From Solirubrobacteraceae bacterium (lineage in GTDB: Bacteria; Actinomycetota; Thermoleophilia; Solirubrobacterales; Solirubrobacteraceae): a stretch of DNA of 64,000 nucleotides. Location of the stretch: positions 62,001 through 126,000 of the forward strand of contig JAUJOT010000007.1 of assembly GCA_030447505.1 (NCBI GenBank). The letters are read 5' to 3'. The position numbers and the translations under genes are program-made. This document shows positions 35,574 to 46,079 of the stretch, piece after piece (position 1 is the first letter of the stretch; every line of letters begins with the position of its first letter). A model generated the notes under the pieces. It was not told the origin of the DNA and made no database searches. It saw nothing but the letters and a program-made list of their open reading frames with translations.

Positions 35574-38207
35574 TCACACCGCCTCCAGCTCGCTGCGCAG
35601 GCGCTCGAGCTTGACGCGCTCGGCTTCGACGACCGCCGCCGGAGCCTTTGCGACGAACCCCTCGTTGCAGAGCTTCTTCTGCGCGCGCTCGATCTCCTTG
35701 CGCAGCGTCGTGCGCCGCTCCTGCAGGCGCCGCTCGGCAGCGCCGACGTCGACGTCGGCGGACTCGAGCACGGCGACGCTCCCGCCCGGCACGCCGATCG
35801 TCGCGACCTCGCCGGCGTCGGCGCCGGCGGCCGTCGCCGGTCTGAACGCAAAGCGCGCGAGCGCGCCGACGCGGTCCGCCGTCCTCTCGTAGCCCTCTGC
35901 CTGGAGCAGCGCCGGCACGATCGCGCCGGGCCGCACCCCGACGAAGTCGCGCCAGCCGCGCAGCTGGCGCACGGCGTCGATAGCGCGACCCATGGCCAGC
36001 TCGGCAGCGGGGTCGCTGAGCGTGCTGTCGGGCGCGGGGAGCGAGCTCGTCGCGAGCTGGCCATCGGTTCCCGGCAGCAGCCCCCACAGCTCCTCGGTGA
36101 CGAACGGGATCACCGGATGGGCGGTCGCGAGCGTCTCGCGCAGCACGTGCAGCAGCGTCGCGCCGAGCGTCGCGCGATCGTCGGGGTCGGCGTCCTGCGC
36201 CAGGCGCGGCTTGACGATCTCCAGGTACCAGTCGCAAAGCTCGCCGTAGATGAAGTCGTAGAGGCCGAGCGCCGCCTTCGCGAAGTCGAAGCCGTCGACG
36301 CGCGCCTGCGTGTCGCCCTTGATCGCCTGTAGGCGAGAGAGGATCCAGCGGTCCTCGACGGTGCGCGGCTGTGGCGCAGCGGCGGCGTGATCGCCGACGC
36401 GCAGCACGACGAAGCGGGTCGCGTTGTAGAGCTTGTTGGCCAGCGCCTGGCCCTGCTGGACCTTCTCCTCGCTGAAGCGCACGTCCTGCGTCGAGGACAT
36501 CGCCAGCAGACCGAAGCGCACGGCGTCGGCGCCGTAGGCCGGAAAGTCGCCGGGCGCGCGGGAGGAACTCGCATAGACCGGCGGCCGCGGCCCGCCCTCG
36601 ACGAGCGCCAGCGGGTCGATTCCCGTGCCGAGCGACTTGCTCATCCGGCGGCCGTCGGGCGCCTGGATGATCGAGTGCACGTATACGTGGTGAAACGGGA
36701 TGTCCTCCGCGAAGCGCAGCCCCATCATCACCATCCGCGCCACCCAGAGGAAGAGGATGTCGCGGCCCGTCGAGAGCACGTCGGTCGGATAGAAGGCCTG
36801 CAGTTCGCGGGTGCTCTCGGGCCAGCCGAGCGTCGCGAACGGCCACAGCGCCGAGGAGAACCACGTGTCGAGCACGTCGGGGTCCTGCTCCCATCCCTCC
36901 CCTTCTGGCGCCGTGGCGCCGACGTACGTCTCGTCGCCGCGATACCAGACCGGGATCTGGTGACCCCACCACAGCTGACGCGAGATGCACCACGGGCGGA
37001 TGTTCTCCAGCCAGTCGATGTAGCGCCGCGACTGCGAATCGGGGTGGATCTGGACGTGGCCGCAGCGCACCGCGTCGATCGCCGGCCTGGCGAGCTCGTC
37101 CATGCGCATGAACCACTGCAGCGAGATGAGCGGCTCGATGCGCTCGCCCGAGCGCTGGCTGAAGGGCACGGTGTGGACGTACGGCTCGCGCCCGCGGATC
37201 GCCTCGAGCTGCTCGAGGTCGGCGACGACGCGATCGCGCGCCTGGAGTGCCGTCAGCCCCGCGTAGCGCTCTCCGGCGGCGGCGGTCATCAGCCCGTCCT
37301 CGCCGATCACGCCGATCTCGTCGAGGCCGTGGCGGCGGCCGATCTCGAAGTCGTTGGGGTCGTGGCCGGGCGTGATCTTCAGCGCGCCCGTTCCGAAGTC
37401 GCTCTTGACGTAGTCGTCGGCGATCAGCGGCAGGCGGCGGCCGACGAGCGGCAGCACGACCTCCTGGCCGACGAGCAGCGCGTAGCGCTCGTCGTCGGGA
37501 TGCACGGCGACCGCGGTGTCGGCGAGCATCGTCTCCGGGCGCACCGTCGCGACGACGACCTCGCCGTCTCCGGAGGCCAGCGGGTAGGCGATCGAGTACA
37601 GCGTGTCGACGACGCCCTCGCGCTCCTCGACCTCGAGCTCTGAGATCGCAGAGCGCAGGCCGGGGTCCCAGTTGACCATGTAGTTGTCGCGGTAGATCAG
37701 GCCCTGCTCGTACAGATCGACGAAGACCTTCAGCACGGCCTCGACGTACTGCGCGTCCAGCGTGAAGCGCTCGTCCTCGTAATCGCAGGTCGCGCCGAGG
37801 CGCTTGAACTGCTCGATGATCTGGCCGCCGTACTTCTCGCGCCATTCCCAGACGCGCTGCACGAACTGCTCGCGACCGATCTCCGCGCGCGACGTCCCCT
37901 CGGACTCGAGCAGCTTCTCGACCTGGCGCTGCGTCGCGATGCCGGCGTGATCGGTGCCGAGGATCCACTTCGCGCGGCGCCCGCGCATGCGGTTGATGCG
38001 AACGAGGGCGTCCTGGATCGTGCAGTTCAGCGCGTGGCCCATGTGCAGCGCGCCGGTGACGTTCGGCGGCGGGATCGCGATCGAGAAGTTCTCGCCGGCG
38101 GTCCCGGCCGGCTCGGGATGCACGAAGCCGGACTCCAGCCAGCGCGCGAGGATCCGCGGCTCGACCTCGGCGGGCTCAAAGCGCGTGCGTTGCTGAAGAT
38201 CCGCCAT
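35574..38207 (-). CDS. valS: valyl-tRNA synthetase
   Basis: 877 residues. Class I motifs are PPNVTGALHMGHALN (HIGH) and RRMSKSLGTGIDP (KMSKS), with the editing domain between them and the anticodon domain after. The C-terminal tRNA-arm coiled coil (AERRLQERRTTLRKEIERAQ) is present. A short insertion (PRPPVYASSSRAP) follows KMSKS. Charges tRNA-Val. Confidence 0.96.
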   Translation of the reverse strand: MADLQQRTRFEPAEVEPRILARWLESGFVHPEPAGTAGENFSIAIPPPNVTGALHMGHALNCTIQDALVRINRMRGRRAKWILGTDHAGIATQRQVEKLLESEGTSRAEIGREQFVQRVWEWREKYGGQIIEQFKRLGATCDYEDERFTLDAQYVEAVLKVFVDLYEQGLIYRDNYMVNWDPGLRSAISELEVEEREGVVDTLYSIAYPLASGDGEVVVATVRPETMLADTAVAVHPDDERYALLVGQEVVLPLVGRRLPLIADDYVKSDFGTGALKITPGHDPNDFEIGRRHGLDEIGVIGEDGLMTAAAGERYAGLTALQARDRVVADLEQLEAIRGREPYVHTVPFSQRSGERIEPLISLQWFMRMDELARPAIDAVRCGHVQIHPDSQSRRYIDWLENIRPWCISRQLWWGHQIPVWYRGDETYVGATAPEGEGWEQDPDVLDTWFSSALWPFATLGWPESTRELQAFYPTDVLSTGRDILFLWVARMVMMGLRFAEDIPFHHVYVHSIIQAPDGRRMSKSLGTGIDPLALVEGGPRPPVYASSSRAPGDFPAYGADAVRFGLLAMSSTQDVRFSEEKVQQGQALANKLYNATRFVVLRVGDHAAAAPQPRTVEDRWILSRLQAIKGDTQARVDGFDFAKAALGLYDFIYGELCDWYLEIVKPRLAQDADPDDRATLGATLLHVLRETLATAHPVIPFVTEELWGLLPGTDGQLATSSLPAPDSTLSDPAAELAMGRAIDAVRQLRGWRDFVGVRPGAIVPALLQAEGYERTADRVGALARFAFRPATAAGADAGEVATIGVPGGSVAVLESADVDVGAAERRLQERRTTLRKEIERAQKKLCNEGFVAKAPAAVVEAERVKLERLRSELEAV

Positions 38208-38324
38208 CGACTCCGCAGGAGTCTATGGAGCGCCGACGAGCACCGACCTCGCAGGCTCGAGGACGACGCCCGATGAGACCACCGCGCGCAGAACGCCGCT
38301 CGCTCGCGCGCGCCCGCGCTGGCG

Positions 38325-38591
38325 TCAGAGTCGGCGCCGGCCTCGCGCACGCCGGCCGATCGGCACGACGCTGCGCGCGATCTGCCCCGGCTCGAGCTTG
38401 GCGACGAGCCGCCGAACCCTCGTGCGCTCACTGGCGTTCAGCCGTGACGGACGACCCTGCGACTTGCGGATCAGCTCCGCGAGCTCGGCGCGCTCGCCGG
38501 GCTCCAGGCGCTTCCAGTGCCTGCGCAGCGTGACGGCAAGCTCGAAGACCATGATCCACGGCATCGCGCGAACGCGGGTGAGGGTGGGCAT
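38325..38591 (-). CDS. small basic protein, 88 residues
   Basis: MPTLTRVRAMPWIMVFEL begins a helical, Arg/Lys-rich protein (RRHWKRLEPGERAELAELI) that ends in RRARGRRRL. An internal ATG (MPWIMV) would give 79 residues. No domain is recognised; it is possibly nucleic-acid binding from charge alone. Lies alone between clpX and valS. Confidence 0.6.
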   Translation of the reverse strand: MPTLTRVRAMPWIMVFELAVTLRRHWKRLEPGERAELAELIRKSQGRPSRLNASERTRVRRLVAKLEPGQIARSVVPIGRRARGRRRL

Positions 38592-38656
38592 GGGCGGGAT
38601 GCTACCCGTCGCGCTGCGGGTTCCGAGCCGGTGGATCGGGAGCGCCGCGGCCGCCG

Positions 38657-39931
<1,275 letters not shown>

Positions 39932-39936
39932 GAGGC

Positions 39937-40521
39937 TCAGTGCTGGTGGATCACCCGGTCAATGATGCCGTAGTCCTTGGCCTCATCGCTGCTGAGGAAG
40001 TAGTCGCGCTCGGTATCCGTACGGACCTTCTCGTAATCCTGGCTGGTGTGCTTGGCGATGATCTCGTCCAGTCGTCGCCGGATGTCGATGATCTCCTTGG
40101 CGTGGATCTCGATGTCCGTCGCCTGACCCTGGAAGCCGCTCGACACCTGGTGGATCAGGATCTTCGCGTTCGGAAGCGCCATCCGCTTGCCCTCGGCGCC
40201 ACCCGCCAGCAGCAGCGCGCCCATCGACATCGCGATGCCGACGCAGATCGTCTGCACGTCGGGCTTGATGAACTGCATCGTGTCGTAGATCGCGAGGCCT
40301 GCGTAGACCGAGCCGCCCGGCGAGTTGATGTAGAGCGAGATGTCCTTGTCGGGATCCTCGGACTCGAGGTGCAGCAACTGGGCGACGATCAGGTTCGCGA
40401 TCTGATCGTCTACGGGCGTCCCCAAAAAGACGATCCGCTCGTTGAGCAGGCGGCTGTAGATGTCGAAGGCGCGCTCGCCTCGCGACGTCTGCTCAACCAC
40501 CATGGGGACAAGGGGGCTCAT
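39937..40521 (-). CDS. clpP: ClpP serine protease subunit
   Basis: 194 residues from ATG 40521. The catalytic Ser is in [14 protein letters not shown] and the His in [10 protein letters not shown], with the Asp of the triad following at [11 protein letters not shown]. The usual short N-terminal propeptide region is present. Works with ClpX. 131 bp separate it from tig. Confidence 0.97.
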   Translation of the reverse strand: MSPLVPMVVEQTSRGERAFDIYSRLLNERIVFLGTPVDDQIANLIVAQLLHLESEDPDKDISLYINSPGGSVYAGLAIYDTMQFIKPDVQTICVGIAMSMGALLLAGGAEGKRMALPNAKILIHQVSSGFQGQATDIEIHAKEIIDIRRRLDEIIAKHTSQDYEKVRTDTERDYFLSSDEAKDYGIIDRVIHQH

Positions 40522-40652
40522 GGTCCTCGCTTCAGTTAGGCGTCGTCTGCGGAACTCCTGCCGGGGGAGCCTAGCAATCGGCCGGCTGCCGTCCGGACGC
40601 TGCTGACGGTCTCTACACACGGCCCCCCCCGCAGGACCTGCGCAGGCGTGGA

Positions 40653-42146
40653 CTAGCCGCCCGGCGTCCAGAGCTTGCCCTTGGCGGCCGCGCCAGCAGC
40701 CTCCTCGTCGGGCGTCCACAGCTCTTCGCTCTTGTCGCCCTGCGTCTTGACGGGCGCCTTCTTCTTCGCCGCGGGCTCCTTCTTGGCCGCGGACGCCTTC
40801 TTCTTCTCGGCGGCCTTCGGCTTCTTCTCCTCGGCGGCCTGCGGCGAGACCGGCGTGGCGGTCTTGACGACGAGATCGATCGCCTGCTCCGCCGCGATCT
40901 CCTTGGCGAGGATGTCCACGCGGCCCGCGGAGCGCAGACGGTCAAGCAGCTTCTGGCGCGACATCTGCTCCTTCTCGGCCGCACCCTCGAGCGCGTCGAG
41001 CAGCTGCGCCTCGGTCGGCTCGATCTTCTCGGCGTCGATGATCGCCGTCAGGACGGCCTCGCGCCGCAGCGCGATCTCCGCGTCGGGCTTTGACTCCTCG
41101 ACGAGCTCTTCCTCTGTCTTGCCGGAGATCTGCAGGTAGTGGGCCTTGGAGATGCCCTGATGGCTCAGCGAGTGCATCATCCGATCGAGCAGCTCCTGCG
41201 CGCGCGCGGTGACCAGCGCCTCGGGCACGTCGACGGTAGCATCGGCGACGGCGGCGTCCAGCGCGGCGGCGCGGAACTCGTTCTCGACCTGCTTCTCGTC
41301 GTGCTCGAGCAGCTCCTTGGCGATCAACTCGCGCAACTCGTCGAGCGTGTCGTAGCCCGCCGCGTCGGAGGCGAAGTCGTCGTCGAGCTCCGGGAGGTCC
41401 TTGTGCTTGACCTCCTTGACGCTGAACTGGAACTGCGCGGGCTTGCCGGCAACGTGCTTGGCGCCGTAGTCCTCGGGGAACGTCGCGTCGACGGTCTTGG
41501 TCTCGCCCGCCGAGAGGCCCACGAGGCCTTCCTCGAAGCCGTCGATCCGCAGACCGGCGCCGATCTCGACGAGCTGGTCGCGCCCCTCGCCGCCCTCAAA
41601 CGGCTCGCCGTCGATCGTGCCGACGAAGTCGAGTAGCACGAAGTCGCCGTTCTGGGCGGGGCGGTCGACGACCTCCAGGCGCGCGAAGCGCTCGCGCATC
41701 TCCTGGATCTGGTCCTCGACGACCTGCGGGGCGACGACCGGCTCGCGCTTGGTGACCTCGAGCTCGCGATACCTGCCGAGCGTCGCGGTGGGGCGCACGC
41801 CGACCTCGAAGGAGAACGTCAGCGGCTTGCCCTCGTCGGGCAGCTTGCCGAGGTCGACGTCGGGGTCGCCGACGGGGGCGATGCCGGACGCGTCGACCGC
41901 CTTCATGTACCAGTCGGTGAGGCGGCCGCGGACGGCCTCGTCGAGGATCGGCTCGCGCCCGATGCGCTGGATGACGACGGCCGGCGGGATCTTGCCGGTG
42001 CGGAAGCCCGGAACCTTCATCTCACGCCCGAGCTTGCGCGCCTGGGTCTCCAGCGAGCGCTGGATCTCCTCGGCGGCGACCTCGACGCTCACGCTGACGC
42101 GCGACTCGGGCAGCTCGGTGACGGTGGTGGTGACTGCGGTGGCCAT
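40653..42146 (-). CDS. tig: trigger factor with Lys/Ala-rich C-terminal tail
   Basis: 497 residues from ATG 42146 (a GTG at 42155 is in frame; AAGGTGG is better spaced for the ATG). The ribosome-binding domain has [18 protein letters not shown], the FKBP-type PPIase [18 protein letters not shown], and then the chaperone C-domain. About 70 extra residues follow, a histone-H1-like Lys/Ala/Pro tail ending in two LWTP motifs (EELWTPDEE and KGKLWTPGG). Upstream of clpPX as usual. Confidence 0.93.
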   Translation of the reverse strand: MATAVTTTVTELPESRVSVSVEVAAEEIQRSLETQARKLGREMKVPGFRTGKIPPAVVIQRIGREPILDEAVRGRLTDWYMKAVDASGIAPVGDPDVDLGKLPDEGKPLTFSFEVGVRPTATLGRYRELEVTKREPVVAPQVVEDQIQEMRERFARLEVVDRPAQNGDFVLLDFVGTIDGEPFEGGEGRDQLVEIGAGLRIDGFEEGLVGLSAGETKTVDATFPEDYGAKHVAGKPAQFQFSVKEVKHKDLPELDDDFASDAAGYDTLDELRELIAKELLEHDEKQVENEFRAAALDAAVADATVDVPEALVTARAQELLDRMMHSLSHQGISKAHYLQISGKTEEELVEESKPDAEIALRREAVLTAIIDAEKIEPTEAQLLDALEGAAEKEQMSRQKLLDRLRSAGRVDILAKEIAAEQAIDLVVKTATPVSPQAAEEKKPKAAEKKKASAAKKEPAAKKKAPVKTQGDKSEELWTPDEEAAGAAAKGKLWTPGG

Positions 42147-42169
42147 GCGCTCCACCTTATCGTCAGCTC

Positions 42170-42313
42170 ATGCGCAGCCGTCGGCCACCGCACGAGGTGC
42201 TCGCCGCGTGGATCGTCACGGGGCCGATCGGCCACCTCTACGCGGGCGTCGCCGACTGGGCCGCGGTGCTCGTCCGCTACGTGCGCGCGCGCGGGCGGCT
42301 GGAGCGGATGTAG
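42170..42313 (+). CDS. 47-residue small protein divergent from tig
   Basis: MRSRRPPHEVLAAWIVTGPI opens a compact peptide with an amphipathic Trp-containing helix (YAGVADWAAVLVRYVRARG). It starts 23 bp from the tig ATG on the other strand. The regular composition and defined start and stop make it more likely real than chance. No family is recognised. Confidence 0.5.
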   Translation: MRSRRPPHEVLAAWIVTGPIGHLYAGVADWAAVLVRYVRARGRLERM

Positions 42314-42595
42314 GAGCGCGGCCGTGGTGCGTCGTCGGTCGTGCCAACGCTGCGCGTCGTCGTGCAGCCGGCGTACGTGAACGGCGTCGACGAGGCAGAA
42401 GGCGGGAGCCGCTCGCCCGGGGGGCGGGCGCGCGTCGCCGGCGTTCTTCGAGGCCGGGTCGAGTTGTCCCTGCCAGGCATGCATAGATCGCCCCGACGGC
42501 TCCCCGCCGCCCGGTCGTGGCACCTGTGCAGCGTCATGCGCGGCAGATACGCCACGAGCGCTGGTGACGCCGACGCCGGCAGCAGCGGACGAGCG
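42314..42595. other. gene-free stretch between the 47-codon ORF and BI-1
   Basis: No frame here has convincing protein character on either strand. With the hairpin that follows, the interval to the BI-1 gene is about 330 bp and holds nothing else that I can support. Confidence 0.5.
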
Positions 42596-42618
42596 CCGGG
42601 CGCCCATAAGGCGCCCGG
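42596..42618 (-). terminator. perfect 9-bp stem hairpin downstream of BI-1 gene
   Basis: ccgggcgcc and ggcgcccgg flank a 5-nt loop, 24 bp beyond the stop of the BI-1 family gene. It is terminator-like without a T-tract. Confidence 0.55.
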
Positions 42619-42642
42619 TCTGCCCCCGCCGGCGGCGGCTGC

Positions 42643-43296
42643 TCAGTCGCTGAAGATGTTCAGCAGCGAGAGGAAGATGTTGACGATCGAGACGAAGATC
42701 CCGGTCGCGATCCACACGGCGTCGTCGGCGGTCCCGTGCTTTCGCAGGTAGTTGAAGTTGACCGCGATCAGCAGCGACGAGACGATCGCGATCGCGCCGC
42801 TGATGATCGGGTTGCCGCCGCTGAGGAACAGCAGCATCACGAACGACACCGCGACGAGGCCGAGGATCAGGAACGACAGCGGCCGCATCCAGCTGCGCAG
42901 GTCCCTGCTGAGCGCAAAGCCACCGGCGCCCATGCCGAGCGTGATCAGCGCGGTCGCGCCGGCCGCCTGCGTGACCGCAGCCGGATCGTTCTGGATGAAG
43001 TAGCTCAGCGCGGGCCCGATGCCGATGCCGATCAGCAGCGCGATCGCGTACAGCCAGCCGATCGCGAACGTCCCGACCCGCAGGCGCTCGACGAAGCTCT
43101 GGGCGATCAGCATCCCGAAAGCGACGAGAAACAGGATGAACGCCGTGCCTGAGGCCAGATCACGCCCGATGTAGCTGCCCGCAACCGCGAACCCGAGCGC
43201 GATGGCGACGAGGAACATGACCTGCCCGAGCAGCGTGGCGGTGCTGATCTCGTCGCGTGCGCCCGCGCGCGCGACGTAGCCGGTATGCGTGTCCAT
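42643..43296 (-). CDS. Bax inhibitor-1 / YccA-family membrane protein
   Basis: 217 residues with seven hydrophobic spans. Family features include GTAFILFLVAFGMLIAQSF, the long central GIGPALSYFIQ segment and the C-terminal SIVNIFLSLLNIFSD, which matches the conserved end of this family. These are proposed proton- or Ca-leak channels. Divergent from the secreted-protein gene. Confidence 0.88.
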   Translation of the reverse strand: MDTHTGYVARAGARDEISTATLLGQVMFLVAIALGFAVAGSYIGRDLASGTAFILFLVAFGMLIAQSFVERLRVGTFAIGWLYAIALLIGIGIGPALSYFIQNDPAAVTQAAGATALITLGMGAGGFALSRDLRSWMRPLSFLILGLVAVSFVMLLFLSGGNPIISGAIAIVSSLLIAVNFNYLRKHGTADDAVWIATGIFVSIVNIFLSLLNIFSD

Positions 43297-43380
43297 GCGT
43301 TGTGCCTCCTTGATCCGACGGAAGAGATGAGACTAACGGTGAGGCGCACGCGCGCCAACAACCATCTAGGGTGCCCGGGC

Positions 43381-44256
43381 GTGCGCACCACTGCGATTCT
43401 ATGTGCGGTCACCGCCACCTTCGTCGCCGCCACGGCCGCGACCGCCGACGCGCCCGAGTTGCCGCGCGGAAACTTCGGCGGCGGCGCTCTCGTCGCCGCG
43501 CCGAAGGACATCTTCGGCGCGGGTAACGCCGTCATCGGACTGCGTCTGCTCGACGAGCGCCGGCTGGAGATCGAGGCGACGCTCCGCGCCAAGTGCACCG
43601 GCGGCGACATCACCGCCGCGATGAAGGTCGCCGAGGACGGGACGTTCCGCGCCCGCGGCAGGGCGACGCAGGAGCCGAACCCGAACGAGAAGGTGACGAC
43701 GACGTACAGGCTGTCGGGCGCGTTCACCGGCCCGAGCACGGTCGCGGGCACGGTCTCGGCGACGTTCAGGCGCTTCGCGAACGGCAGGACGCAGCGCTGC
43801 AGGACCGGCGACGTCGCGTTCGCCGCTCGCCGCCCGAGCGGCAGGATCGGCAAGCGCGGCGCCGCGCGGGGCGCGCGCTACTACGGGATCACCGCGCAGC
43901 GCGGCGTCGGCCCGCGGCGCCCGATCGTGCTGCGCGTCTCCGGCGACGGGAAGCGCATCTCGCGCGCCCTCTTCGGCGAGCAGGTGAAGTGCAGCGACGG
44001 GACGCGCTCGATCGGGATCGAGGCGCCGAGTACGAACATCGCGATCGGCCGAAACGGCCGCGTACGGGATCGCGAGAAGTACACGATCGACAACGGCGCG
44101 ACGCGCACCTACGTCGAGGACAGGTTCAGCGCGGTCGTCGGGCGCGCGGGCGCGAAGGGCACGTTCTCGCTGAGCGACCGGACGGTCGACAAGGCAACCG
44201 GCAACGTCATCCAGACCTGCAGGTCAGACAAGGTCAAGTGGAAGGCCGCGCCGTAG
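43381..44256 (+). CDS. secreted hypothetical protein, 291 residues
   Basis: The GTG at 43381 places a signal peptide at the N-terminus (RTTAILCAVTATFVAATAAT). An ATG at 43327 would put 18 extra residues before it. The mature part looks like two related beta-rich halves, each with a Cys pair and similar end motifs (KCTGGDI and QRCRTGDVAF; KCSDGTRS and QTCRSDKVKW), so an internal duplication is likely. No family is named. Confidence 0.75.
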   Translation: MRTTAILCAVTATFVAATAATADAPELPRGNFGGGALVAAPKDIFGAGNAVIGLRLLDERRLEIEATLRAKCTGGDITAAMKVAEDGTFRARGRATQEPNPNEKVTTTYRLSGAFTGPSTVAGTVSATFRRFANGRTQRCRTGDVAFAARRPSGRIGKRGAARGARYYGITAQRGVGPRRPIVLRVSGDGKRISRALFGEQVKCSDGTRSIGIEAPSTNIAIGRNGRVRDREKYTIDNGATRTYVEDRFSAVVGRAGAKGTFSLSDRTVDKATGNVIQTCRSDKVKWKAAP

Positions 44257-44259
44257 CGG

Positions 44260-45487
44260 CTGCCCGCCCTGCCGCGCGCAGGCGACGATCCACAGCCCCA
44301 CGCCTGACTGCATAGTAAGTCGCAGCAACGACCTGAACCTGCGCGGTAGGGACACACGAACGACGTGGATTTGGGATTCGTCGGGGAAGGTCTCGCCCTC
44401 GAAGCCTCGAGGCCAACGTGCATCGCGGTCGATCGATGCCACGCAGCGACGTCAGCGGCCATGAGCCGAAGCGCCTTGCCGAGGCACATGCGATCGAGGA
44501 GGTCCTCCATCCCGAGAGCGAAGAGCAGAGCGATCCAGTGCGCTCGCGCGCGGTTCCACGCCCCGGCCAGCGCGTTCCACGTCGACGAGTCGTCTCCGCG
44601 CTTGACGATCATCGTCGCAACGTTGAAGTCGTTCGCGTCCCACACGTCGCGCATGAGGCCGGCGAGCTGGTGCAGTTCGTCGAGCCATGTCGCCAGTAGC
44701 TGACCCTTCTGCTCCTCGGAGAGGTGGCTCAAGACGTCGTGGTCGGGATACACGTGCGCGATCGCCCACCAGTTCGGCGAGCCATCGCTCTGGGCGCGCT
44801 TGAGGAGCGCCTCGCAGACGACGTCGAACGGACGCTCCTGGCTCTCGTTCGTGAAGACCGACCGCATGTTGCAGCGGGCCGTGTAGTAGGCGACGAAGGC
44901 GGCAGAGGCCTCGTCGCGGGAGAAGTCATCCCACGTGATGCGTGAGGCGAGCGCCGACTTCGCGTGAAATGGCGCCGCAGGATCTCGCGCTCCAGCCGCT
45001 GCTGCTTGCCTTCCAGCCGTGCCAGGAGCCGGAACCGCTTGTTGTACTGGCGCCGCGAGAGATCCGCCAGCCCCGCCTGCCGGCGCGCTTCCCTGTTGAG
45101 GCGATCGTCCTTGAAGTCAGAGGCGCCGGGTGTCTTCCCGATCTCGCCCGACGCGCGGGCGACGAAGTGAGCGATCGAGTCGGGATCGGCACCGTCGATG
45201 TCGGACGCATCGGCCCCGAAGAGCTCTGAAGCCACGGCGAGCTGCTTCGAAGCACCGACGGGACGGGCGAAGTCGCTGCTCATCGACGTCTCGAACCACG
45301 ACGCGATGCCGCGGTGTGCCTTGCGCAGCTTCGAGGTCAGCAGGCGACGCTCGCCGCGGCTGAGGCGATCCCCGCGCGACTCGACGATGAGCTCAGCGAC
45401 ATCTTCCGGTCGTCTGCGCTCGTCGAGCGACCGGAACAGGTCGCGAAGCTCTCCTCTGGACTGACTGTCCCCGGCTTCAGGTGCCAT
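44260..45487 (-). pseudogene. frameshifted hypothetical gene
   Basis: The frame from ATG 45487 (MAPEAGDSQSRGELRDLFRS) runs in natural sequence to about 44970, where EREILRRHF is followed by poor sequence. Natural sequence resumes one frame over (SRITWDDFSRDEASAAFVAY and MRSVFTNESQERPFDVVCEA) and continues to about 44450. A further shift near 44440 is possible (GFEGETFPDESQIHVVRVSL in the third frame). The N-terminal third is charged and helical, the rest alpha-helical with many Trp. No family is recognised. The single-base shifts may be real decay or sequencing errors. Confidence 0.6.
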
Positions 45488-45503
45488 CCGAGCAGGGACC
45501 GTA

Positions 45504-45812
45504 CTAGCGATCAGCCTTGTGGCGCGTCGGCTCCGCCGCAGGTTCGAACCGCCGCCGCTCGCGGCGGAGAGCGCGAGCACGCTCCCGACCCCGCTCGTAG
45601 CCGCCATGCCGCTCCAACCGCAACGGCGCGGGGAAGTCGGGCTCGCCTGATCCGAAGGCGCCGTAGCCGAGCTGCGTCGGCTCCTGCCGGCCCGGCAGCG
45701 TGTCCCAGTACGCGAGGAGTCGCGCGCAGACGTCGACCGACGCCGCACGACGGACTTCCATGACGCCCTCCGGGCTCGCGGGGAGTGCGACGGGCCGGTT
45801 CTTCGAGAACAT
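45504..45812 (-). CDS. hypothetical protein, 102 residues
   Basis: ATG 45812 gives MFSKNRPVALPASPEGVMEV, followed by a Cys-containing helix (VDVCARLLAYWDTLPG) and an Arg/Glu-rich tail. It begins 16 bp to the left of the tRNA-His fragment and ends 17 bp before the frameshifted gene, so the two may form one unit on the chromosomal side of the integrated element. No family is recognised. Confidence 0.5.
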   Translation of the reverse strand: MFSKNRPVALPASPEGVMEVRRAASVDVCARLLAYWDTLPGRQEPTQLGYGAFGSGEPDFPAPLRLERHGGYERGRERARALRRERRRFEPAAEPTRHKADR

Positions 45813-45827
45813 GATGGAACTCTGGAA

Positions 45828-45871
45828 GGGTGAGCGACGCGACTTGAACCCGCGACCGCCTGGACCACAAC
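45828..45871. repeat. left attachment-site repeat (tRNA-His 3' half fragment)
   Basis: 44 bp identical to 58947-58990 except one base (45840 c, 58959 g). It covers the 3' end, T-arm and anticodon-loop part of tRNA-His but lacks the 5' half, as left behind by integration into the tRNA. Confidence 0.85.
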
Positions 45872-45890
45872 TCGAACCCCTTGGCATCGC

Positions 45891-45914
45891 TCGACTCCTC
45901 GACTCCTCGACTCC
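45891..45914. repeat. three tandem copies of tcgactcc
   Basis: Perfect 8-bp unit repeated three times directly before the IS21 left end. One copy of cgactcc also follows the right end. Confidence 0.85.
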
Positions 45915-46010
45915 TGACGGCGGCCATGGGAATCTCCCCGTAGGCGGCCATCGGATCTCCCCGCTGGCGGTCGCTGGATCTCCCCGCCCGTGGCCATCGG
46001 TTCTCCCCAC
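45915..46010. repeat. IS21 left terminal repeat array
   Basis: Four imperfect units ending in tctcccc, at about 25-bp spacing. They mirror the array at 48643-48738. Confidence 0.75.
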
Positions 46011-46079
46011 GATTCTGTCCTGATCGGCCGGTACTGACCGGCGCGTCCTGTCATCGACGCGCGTGCGGGAGGGTCCGGC

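Noticed and set aside
42341-42751. 136-codon plus-strand frame
   Set aside because: Runs antisense into the BI-1 gene and loses protein character; likely chance in GC-rich DNA.
45511-45951. Minus-strand frame reading through the att fragment (GFELWSRRSRVQVAS)
   Set aside because: The motif is translation of tRNA sequence, a known artefact; the same string recurs at 58642-58989.
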